NCBI GenBank assembly: GCA_007115705.1
Contig: QXEO01000243.1
Coordinates: 1,784,239 to 1,848,238, forward strand
DNA: 64,000 nt
Direction of reading: 5' to 3'
From: Dactylis glomerata
Lineage: Eukaryota; Streptophyta; Magnoliopsida; Poales; Poaceae
Below, one piece after another: positions 54,755 through 64,000 of this stretch. The notes under the pieces are model-generated. The model saw only the letters and a program-made list of their open reading frames with translations. It was not told where the DNA came from and did no database searches. Numbering within the stretch: the stretch's first letter is position 1; the number at the start of each line of letters is the position of its first letter. A program made the position numbers and the translations under genes.

Positions 54755-56387
54755 TGATGGCTTATAGATTACACCCATTGGGAACCCTAAGAGGAAGGTA
54801 TGATGAGCACAGCAGCAAGTCTTCCCTCAGTTGTGAAAGCAAGGTTTATCAAACCAGTAGGAGAAAGCCAAACTTCAGAAGGTGATGCCTGCTAGCTTCG
54901 CGACAGCTCCGGACAATTTATAAGGCGCCTCGTCCAGGGCTTTGCTTTGCACCAGCAGCAATGTGGAACCTGCACACAACACAACCAAGAACTTTGCTCC
55001 CAACTTACGATGAGGTTGTCAATCTCACCGATTTGCTGTAAATAAAGGATTGAGCGTATCGAGTGGTAAAAGGTAATAGTATGCGAGTAAAAGTAAACAG
55101 TGCGAGTAAAAGTAAACGGTATAGCAATGTAAAGGAAATTGGACCGGGGTCCACAGTTCACTAGTGGTGTCTCTCCATAAGATAAATAACAACATGCTGG
55201 GTAAACAAATTACAGTTGGGCAATTGATAGAGTAAAGATAATGTACATATGTCATGAGGATCACTATGAGATTCACTCTGGGCATTACGACAAAATACAT
55301 AGACTGTAATCCAACTGCATCTATGACTAATAATCCACCCTCCGAATATCGTCCGATCAAACATTGGGTATTAAGTTGCGAACAACGGATAATTGCATTA
55401 AGAAAAGTGCGTAAAGTAAACAAAGCAAATGTCCTTGGACACAAGAATGTTGTTTTGTCCCTAGTGGCAACAACACATCTATAACCTTAGAGGTTTCTGT
55501 CACTCCCCCAGATTACTAGAGGCATGAACCCAACTATCGAGCATAAATACTCCCTCTTGGAGTCACTAGCATCTACTCGGCCAAGATATCTACTAGCAAT
55601 GGAGAGCATGCAAGATCATAAATAACATAGAGATAACAAAAGATAATATTCAGCACATCAACTTCACACAGTACCAATACTCATCGGATCCCAACAAACA
55701 CAACATGTAGAATTACATAAAGATGATCATGATCATCTAGGGCAGCTCACAAGATCTAAAGATGAAGCACATGGTGGAGAAGACGACCATCTAGATACTG
55801 CTATGGACCCGTAGTCCAAGGTAGACTACTCACACATCACTCTGGAGGCGACCATGGTGGTAGAGAAGGCCTCCGGCAGGGATTCCCCTCTTTGGCAGGG
55901 TGCCGAGAAGAGCTCCTCGATCCTCCCGATCTCGCAACGATGATGGCGGCGGCTTGCAGTATGTTTCAAGGAAAAGCGATCCGTCCTTTAGGGTTTTCCC
56001 GTCGAGGGGAATATATAGGCGAAAGGGCAGCGTAAGGAGGTGGGCCAGCTAGCCTCACCCCCTGGTGGCGCGGGGCAGGGGTAGGCCGCGCCACCCTAGG
56101 GTGTGGCTGGCTCCTGGCCCCCCTCCGTCTCATCTTCGGTCTTCGCGAAGCTTCGGTAAAAATAGAAGGTTTGGCTTTTGTTTCGTCCAATTCCAAGAAT
56201 ATTTCTTGTGTAGCTTTTCTGAAACACAAAAATAGCAGAAAACAGGGAACTGGCACTGTGGCATCTCGTTAGTAGGTTAGTTCCGGAAAATGCATAAAAA
56301 CACCACGAAGTGTAACAAAACACAAAGCAAATGGTGTGTAAACAAGCATGGAGCATAAAAAATTATAGATACGTTTGAGACGTATCA
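54755..56387 (-). repeat. 3' LTR of 4b
   Basis: 1633 bp, followed on the plus strand by agcatccccaagctt, the reversed polypurine tract. Confidence 0.92.
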
Positions 56388-58891
56388 AGCATCCCCAAGC
56401 TTAACTCCTGCTCGTCCTCGAGTAGATAAGTGATAATAAAAGAATAATTTTTGAGGTGACATACACCATCACAATCTTGATCAACGATGTAAAGCATTGA
56501 GTGCTGGGATCAAAGAACTTAAAACATGGGCATAAGAGACATAATCTTGACAATAAAAACTTAGCAACCATGTTATAACATGAAAAGGAACACAAACAAA
56601 AGATTATGAGTAATGAAACAATGAAAGTCAAACGTGTGTTCAAATCATATGGAAAAATATATCAAGTGGTTTTCAGCTTGTCCTTCATGGAATAGCAAAA
56701 CATAAACGCATAGGACACCTTCAAGTTTAAGAGGGCGACTAGATACAAATAATTTAAGAACAGGCAAAACCATAATCATGAATCAATCAATGATAAACTT
56801 TGGGACTATGCACATTATACTCAGAATGGCAACTATGCTCTCTTAGACGGTGCATAAAGGTAGAAGGTGGAGACTCAACATAAAAGTAAAAGAAAGGCCC
56901 TTCGCAGAGGAAAGCAGGGATTAAAAATGTGCTAGAGTTTTTCATTTGTAAAACAGAGAGATAAAAATTGGTTTTGAGAGGTGGTTGTCTTTGTTAACAA
57001 CTGACAATGGGGTTCTTACTATCTTCCATACAAAAATGAAGCAAGTTTTTGAGAGAGATTGGCACATTGGTGCTCTTTTATAAAGCTTGGCACTCCTCCC
57101 CACCTTTTTCCGTTCTTTTTTTTCTATTTTTTATTTTTTTCTTCTTTTTGGAATAAAACAATATGGAAGATAGCAAATCCGACCACTACGTCCTCATGAG
57201 CTGAAAACAGTGTCACAAAACGAGAAGTGTTTTGAAGGTTTTTTTGAAAGGTAGCACATAAAAATTTACTTGAAATGGCTTACAAATACCATGTATAGGA
57301 ATTTATAGTGGACACATTGGCAAACTTGGTTTTTGGGAGCTAGATGCACGAGTAGAGCTCATACTCAGTACAATATGAAGGCTAGCAAAAGACTGGGAGC
57401 GACCAACTAAGAGAGCAATAACAGTCATAATCATGCATAGCGACAAAACATCATTAAAAGAAGCATAAAATGGCATCACAAGTCAAAAACCAAATGATCA
57501 TAGAGGCTTATGGCGACTTGTTAGAGTCAAACACGTTGTAAGCATGCGCCAAGTCAACCCAAATAAAGCATCAAGGAGAAAACCAAATAAATGCTTCCAT
57601 ATAATAAAAACAATGCATGATTTTTTCAAAGGCTCATTAAGCAATCTCAGTCATTTGAGACAAGTCATGCTACAACAAAAATCACTAAGCATACTATCAA
57701 AATGACATCAAGCATGGCATGCTAAAGTCTAAGCCGCAGTCTAAACAAGCTCCTTTTTGTACCACTTTTTGCATGAAACTTTTTTCTCTTTTCCAACACC
57801 ATTCAAACCTTTTTGAGATAACTCTTTCGATGAAAACCAACATAGACCAGAGGTCTAAATACTCCTTGATGCAAAGATATAACAAGATATGAACAAAAAT
57901 CAAGGCAAAAAACAAAAACTAAATGCAGTTCTAGAAAAAGAGAACACTCGTTAAACGATAAGAGTGAAAAATAGAGTGTTCTTGGCAAATGAAAAGCGGA
58001 GTGCGTCTCCTCAAAAGAAATTTGTTGGGGTCCAACCATTAATTGCAGCAAAAGAAAACTGAAAGCGAAAGTAAAGACGCTCCAAGAAAAACACATAGTG
58101 CATGAAGCAATAAAAATATAGTGTGTTGATAAGGGACCTGATTTTTACCGGTGAAGAAGGGGTGCCTCGGGGGCATCCCCAAGCTTTGACGCTTGTACCT
58201 CTTGGATATTTCTTGGGGTGACATGGGCATCCCCAAGCTTGAGATTTTTTCCATACTTCATCTCATCTCATCACTCTCCATTCCCTACACTTGAAAACTT
58301 CCTTCATACAAAACTTCACACAATTCTATTAGCAACGTTGGCATAAGCATGATAGTAAATCAACCCTTTTTGGTTCAGGTTTCAACTAAAAACACCACAT
58401 ATAAAGCATATACTACTGTAGCAACTTCCTCAAAAGTTCCGTGAGCAAAAGAACTAAAAAAGAAAGCGATCGAGAGGCAAACACAAATAGTGGCAGAAAT
58501 CTATCAAAACATAACAGCTGACAAAGGTTGATTTTTTCGAGAACCTTCTGTTGCTCAAATCAAAAAGTACAAACTAATGAAAGTTTGGATATAACCTGGG
58601 GTATATGCACAAGAAATCGCAGATCAAAAAGATATTCTGAGAATTTTCACGAATTTTTACGGTGCAGCGCAGAAATCTGTTTCAGGACAGCAACTTCCCC
58701 AAATCTTACCTCCCTCAAATTAGAGGTTCTTCTTGGCACAACAACGAAATAAAAAGGATAAGGAGAGGTCATTACAGTAGTAATAACTTCCAAGACTCAA
58801 ATAAAAGAAAAATTACTGAAAAGAAAACAATGGGTTATCTCCCAAGAGTGCTTTTCTTTAACGCCTTTGAGCTAGACGCAGAAAGTGCAAA
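56388..58891 (-). other. 4b non-coding interior
   Basis: Same sequence type as 47332-49149. The extra segment includes two 'gcatccccaagctt' copies (about 58175 and 58229) resembling the polypurine tract region. No ORF of interest. Confidence 0.7.
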
Positions 58892-60421
58892 TCAAGCTAT
58901 ATCAAGCGATGAAGCATCAAGTTCATAATTCGCTCCAAGGATAGAGTCAAAAAGTAATTTCTTCCTTCTTCTAGGGAAGTGTTCCATACCTTTCTTGAGT
59001 GGGAATTGATATTTAATGGTGCCTTCCTTCATATCAATGATGGCACCTACAGTTCAAAGATAAGGTCTTCCCAAAATAATAGGACATGAAGCATTGCATT
59101 CAACATCCATAACAAGGAAATCAACGGGAACAAGGTTATTTTTAATCATAATAAGAACATCATTAATCCTTCCCAAAGGTTTCTTCTTAGCAACATCAGC
59201 AAGAGGAACATCAAAATAGCACTTTTCAAGCGGTGGTAAACCAAGCATGTCATAAATCTTTATAGGCATAATAGAAATACTAGCACCTAGATCACATAAA
59301 GCATGGCAATCAAAACCATTAACATGCATATCAATGATGGGCTCCCAACCATCTTCTAACTTCTTGGGAATAGAAGCTTTTTGTTTCAACTTTTCCTCAA
59401 CAGACTTGTTAAAAGCAGTTTGCTTACCGATGAAGTCCTTGAGCATGACCTCAAGATCGGAGGGCGCGCCCCTAGTGTTGTTGGAGGAATTACCATAAGA
59501 GTTACGATAACCATTACCATTGGTAGAAGGATACGGCCTATAATTGTTGCTAGCAAAATTGTTCCTATAAGCACTGTTGTTGAAATTATTATTTCTAATG
59601 AAGTTTACATCAACATGCTCTTCTTGAGCAACCAAAGAGGCCAAAGGAACATTATTAGGATCAATATGAGTTCTATCATTAGAAAGCATAAGCATAATAG
59701 CATCAATCTTATCACTCAAGGAAGAGGCTTCCTCAACAGAATTTACCTTCTTACCTTGTGGATCTCTCTCGGTGTGCCACTCAGAATAATTTACCATCAT
59801 GTTGTCGAGGAGCTTAGTTGCGGCGCCCAAGGTAAAGGACATAAAAGTGCCTCCAGCAGCTGAATCCAATAGATTTCTTGAAGAAAAATTCAGTCCTACA
59901 TAAAAGGTTTGGACAATCATCCAAGTAGTCAGTCCATGAGTGGGACAATTCTTTATCATAGATTTCATTCTTTCCCAAGCTTGAGCAACATGTTTATTAT
60001 CAAACTGTCTAAACTTCATGATATCACTGTGCAAAGCTATAATCGTAGCAGGAGGATAGTATTTTCCAATAAAAGCATCCTTACACTTATCCCAAGAATC
60101 AATACTATTTCTAGGCAAAGATAGCAACCAATCCTTAGCTCTTCCTCTTAAAGAGAAAGGAAACAACTTAAGCTTAATAATATTACCATCTACATCCTTA
60201 TACTTTCGCATCTCACATAGCTCAACAAAATTGTTGAGATGAGCTACAGCATCATCAGAACTGGCACCGGAAAATTGGTCTTTCGTAACAAGATTCAACA
60301 AAGCAGGTTTGATCTTATAAAAATTTGCCTCAGGAGCAGGTGGCGTAATAGGAGTGCAGATAAAATCATTGTTTTTTGTGCTAGTAAAATCACACAACTT
60401 GGTGTTCTCAGGAGTACCCAT
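58892..60421 (-). pseudogene. 4b gag-protease with one nonsense codon
   Basis: ATG 60421 (MGTPENTKLCDF). Open for 455 codons with Gag capsid (LFPFSLRGRAKDWLL), linker and protease (CDLGASISIMP) to TGA 59054-59056, which replaces the CGA present at the same place in 4a. The remaining ~54 codons stay readable to 58892. The best preserved coding region of this cluster. Confidence 0.88.
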
Positions 60422-60462
60422 TCTAGCAGAACTAAAAGCAAGCAAGTAAAAGCAACTATAAA

Positions 60463-63400
60463 GGTTGTCCTTTATGAAAAAGAACACAAATGAAAGATCA
60501 TGAAAATGAAACAATGAAAGTCAAACGTGTGTTCAAATCATATGGAAAAACATACAAATAGTTTTCAGCTTGTCCTTCATGAGAGAGCAAAACATAAATG
60601 CATAGGACACCTTCAAGTTTAAGAGGGCGACTAGATACAAATAATTTAAGAACAAGTGAAACCATCATCATGAATCAATCAATGAAAACTTTGGGACAAT
60701 GCACATTATACTCAGAATGACAACTATGCACTCTTAGACGGTGCATAAAGATAGAAGGTGGTGACTCAACATAAAAGTAAAAGAAAGGCCCTTCGCGGAG
60801 GGAAGCAGTGATTGCAAGTTTTATAAACCTTCAAAAATTATGGTACTTACTAGCTTTGAGCTCTCATTGCCCCCATCATAGGCATCTTGAATGGTTAAAG
60901 TTAATGCGAATACACTTATGATGCATATGCTTGACAAATCATAAGTTGAAAACCTCGTGTCCCGTGAAGTACGAATACCCAAACCTCATGCTACTTGACT
61001 TCGAGTCCCAAGCAAGCTCTTGTCATTGTAAATATATGTGTATCATCGAGAACCGCCAACGGGGTACCTCCTGCCCGATGACATGGAACAAACCCACATC
61101 AAAATGATAAGACAAACAGACAATGAACACCTTGACATCTCTTTTATTTACCATTGGTATAGCTTTTTATTATGAGATGCATCGTCGAATGTCCACTATG
61201 GGCATGCTATAAATTTCCACCATGAATGATGCATGGCTTGGATTAGCGGCCCAGGCGTTTCCCTAACACATATAAAAACTCCATGATCCCGCAAGATTCC
61301 CAACTTATTTCACATCGTGAGTATCCATAAACAAAAGATCACGATATCAACTCAAATGAAAGAAGTGCAATGTTGAAAGCTTGCCCCATGACGGCATGGC
61401 TGGGCTAATTTCCAACTTACAACTTGCAAGCATAACAACTCAACATAAGAGAGCTACAATGTCAAAATTTTAAAGAGAGAAAAGTAAAGTGTGCCATCAG
61501 GTTTGTGAGAGCTTTACTGGCCAATTTTCGCATAACACCAAAAAGAGTTTAATTTGAAGGATAGATAAAAGCAAGTCAAATGTACTTTGGAATAGCAAAT
61601 TGCTAATAGGTATGTATGGTGGACACATTGCAAAAACTTGGTTTTTAGGAGTTGGATGCACGAGTAGAGCTCATACTTAGTACAAAATGAAGGCTAGCAA
61701 AAGATTGGGAGCGACCAACTAAGAGAGCAATAACGGCCATAATCATGCAAAGCGACAAAGCGACATTAAAAGAAGCATAAGATGGCATCAAAAGTCAAAA
61801 ATTAAATGATCATAGAGGCTATGGCGACTTGTATGAGTCTAACATGTGTGAGCATTGATACGTCTCCAACGTATCTATAATTTTTGATGCTCCATACTTG
61901 TTTTTACACCATTTGCCTAATGTTTCGTTACACTTTGTGGCACTTTTATGCGATTTCCGGAACTAACCTATTGACAAGATGCCACAGTGCCAGTTCCCTG
62001 TTTTTTGCTGTTTTTGTGTTTCAGAAAAGCTACACAGGAAATATTCTCGGAATTGGACGAAACAAGTTCCTGAAGTCTTATTTTTCCCGGAAGCTTCCAG
62101 AGATCCGAAGAGGCGAAGGAGAGGGGCCACAGGCCAGCCTCACACTAGGCCGGCGCGGCCCAGGCCCTGGCCGCGCCGCCTAGGTGTGAGGAGGCCTGGG
62201 GCCACTCCTGACGACGCCCCTTCGCCTATATAAAGCCTCGGGACAGAAAACCCTAGGGGAGTTGGCAAAATTTCCAGAACAGTTCCGCAGCGCCGCCGCC
62301 GTCGTAGCCAAATTTCGGGGGACAGAAGTCTCTGTTCCGGCACCCTGTCGGGACGGGGAAGTGCCCCCGGAGCCATCTCCATCGGTCTCCATCGTCGTCT
62401 CTGCCGCCTCCATCGACCTTGCTGCCATCTCCATCAACCTTGCTGTTTCCTATGATGAGGAGGGAGTAGTTCATCCCCGGGGCTGAGGGCTCTACCGGTA
62501 GCTATGTGGTTCACCTCTCTCTCCCATGATGTGATCTTTATGTGATCGTGAGCTTTGTATCATATTGAATAAGTAGATGTTACTCTTCTTCATTATGTGT
62601 ACTCTAGTGTGTTATTAAAGTAATCTATTCCTCCTGCCATGGTGTAACGGTGACAGTGCGTGCATCGTGGTGGTACTTGGTCTAGGCTACGATTGTGATC
62701 TCTTATGGATTATGAGAATAATTATCACTATGATAGTATTGAAGTGATCTATTCCTCCTTTCATGGTGTAATGTTGACAGTGTGTGCACCGTGTTAGTAC
62801 TTGGTCTAAGTTGCAATAATATTTATCTTGAGTTGTGATTTGATTTGGATATCTCTATGAGTGGTGTTTGTCAAGTACTTGATGAACTTTGAGGAGTGCT
62901 TCGTAGCCCTATGCAATGATTAGTGTTATTCAATAGGAGAGTAATTCAGAGTACCATAGTGAAGAGAAGTTATTTATTTGTTCAATATTGTTATATTTAT
63001 TGGGAGTGTGGCCACTAGTGAAAGTATGATCCCTAGGCATTGTTTCCAAGCGTTGCACACCGTTTGCTTGCTGTTTTGTTACTTGTTTGCTTGCTGCCAT
63101 TTTTATTCCAGATTGCATTTACTACTTATAATCATCTATACCACTTGTATTTCACTATCTCTTCGCCGAACTAGTGCACCTATACATCTGACAAGTGTAT
63201 TGGGTGTGTTGGGGACACAAGAGACTTTCTGTATCGTAATTGCAGGGTTGCTTGAGAGGGATAGCTTTGACCTCTTCCTCCGTGAGTTCGATAAACCTTG
63301 GGTGATCCATTTAAGGAAAACTTGCTGCTGTTCTACAAACCTCTGCACTTGGAGGCCCAACACTGTCTACAAGAACAGACGCGTGCGTAGACATCAAGCA

Positions 63401-64000
63401 TGCGCCAAGTCAACCCAAATAAAGCATCAAGGAGAAAACCAAAATAATGCTTCCAAATAATTAAAACAACGCATGATTTTTTCAAAGGCTCATTAAGCAA
63501 TCTCAGTCATTTGAGACAAGTCATGCTACAGCAAAACCACTAAGCATACTATCAAAAAGACATCAAGCACGAGATGCAAAAGCCTAGGCCGCAGTCTACA
63601 CAAGCTCCTTCTTGTACCACTTTTTTGCATAAAGCTTTTTCTCTTTTCCAACACCATTCAAACTTTTTTGAAACAACTCTTTTGATGAAAACCAACATGG
63701 ACCATAGGTCAAAATACACCTTGATAAAAAGATATAACAAGATCTGAACAAAAATCAAGGCGAAAATCGAAAACTAAATGCAATAGCAGAAAAAGAGAAC
63801 ACTCGTTGAAAGATAAGAGCGAAAAATGGAGTGTTCTTAGCAAATGAAAAGTAAGGCAACTTCTCCAAAAGAAATTTGTTGGGGTCCAACCATTTATTGC
63901 AGCAAACAAAACTAAAGAAAACTGAAAACTAAAACAACTGACGCTCCAAGAAAAATGCATAATGCATGAAGCAATAAAAATATAGTGTGTTGAAAGGTGA
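60463..64000 (-). mobile_element. 4c: third Athila-like element, partial, with a solo LTR inside
   Basis: Matches 4a/4b interior from about 47522 onward (for example accttcaagtttaagaggg, near 60610) and 57545-58140 (63402-64000). The middle (about 60830-61500) differs from 4a/4b. It is interrupted by the solo LTR 61856-63396 with duplicated agcat. It lacks the LTR that should lie on its left and runs off the right edge of the window. No ORF seen. Confidence 0.82.
61856..63396 (+). mobile_element. Solo LTR (Athila-like relative), plus orientation
   Basis: 1541 bp from tgatacgtctcc to gtagacatca, with TSD agcat (61851-61855 and 63397-63401) and no interior. TATATAAA at 62227-62234, GC-rich before it. 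The first ~200 bp match the beginning of the 4a LTR in element sense (tgatacgtct, then cgtatctataattttt); the rest diverges, so a related family. It arose by recombination between the two LTRs of a full element. Confidence 0.92.

Larger units (their letters stand above)
54755..60462 (-). mobile_element. 4b: Athila-like element, duplicate of 4a, right end lost
   Basis: 3' LTR 54755-56387, interior 56388-60462. Collinear with 4a from the LTR through gag, with ~690 bp (about 57775-58460) that 4a has lost. It stops at 60462, about 145 bp short of the expected 5' LTR, and joins 4c. It therefore has no 5' LTR or PBS. Confidence 0.88.

Overview
The window is plant nuclear DNA, most likely from a grass of the wheat/barley/oat group (Pooideae). 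The reasons are nested LTR retrotransposons, introns with GT-AG borders, a PHT1 phosphate transporter, a DELLA fragment, a PPR fragment and a C2H2/EAR zinc finger. Most of the sequence is mobile DNA; only two host genes look intact: a C2H2 zinc-finger gene (20648-21076, minus) and a two-exon PHT1 phosphate transporter (22975-25652, plus).

Layout. 1-1178: 3' end of a Gypsy element (R0), inserted in an LTR fragment (1184-1625). 1860-2713: decayed coding sequence, including the C-terminus of a DELLA/GRAS gene. 3720-3934: PPR fragment cut by a Copia element (3935-19178, TSD atcac). That Copia gag is itself split by a Gypsy element, R1 (6201-15017, minus, TSD ccatg). 19.2-26.6 kb: the gene-bearing island, with a 37-bp and a ~147-bp tandem repeat. 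26642-44013: a second Gypsy element, G3 (minus, TSD gcaac), split by Gypsy element R2 (31157-40273, plus, TSD catgg). 44.0-45.7 kb: intergenic DNA with a SINE. 45.7-64 kb: a cluster of Athila-like gag-protease-only elements (4a, 4b, 4c), with a segmental duplication, a Harbinger-like DNA element (52865-53650) and a solo LTR (61856-63396, TSD agcat).

The most interesting system is the pair R1 and R2. They share 335-bp LTRs, the primer-binding site, gag and the 3' untranslated region. R1 carries gag-pol; R2 carries only gag-protease. Both carry genes on the opposite strand, placed between the coding region and the 3' LTR. In R1 this is an intact 192-aa protein with two AT-hooks and a B3 DNA-binding domain, behind a promoter with CCAAT, G-box and TATA motifs and a telo-box. 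In R2 it is a six-exon gene with a Transposase_28-like ('putative gypsy type transposon') N-terminus and a coiled coil, plus a second antisense ORF. In both, repeated CTCCCATCGGGAG stem-loops lie upstream of the antisense promoters. This suggests, but does not prove, that an element-encoded DNA-binding protein acts on both partners.

All ages and divergences are counted by eye from the two LTRs of each element. No alignment or database search was run.
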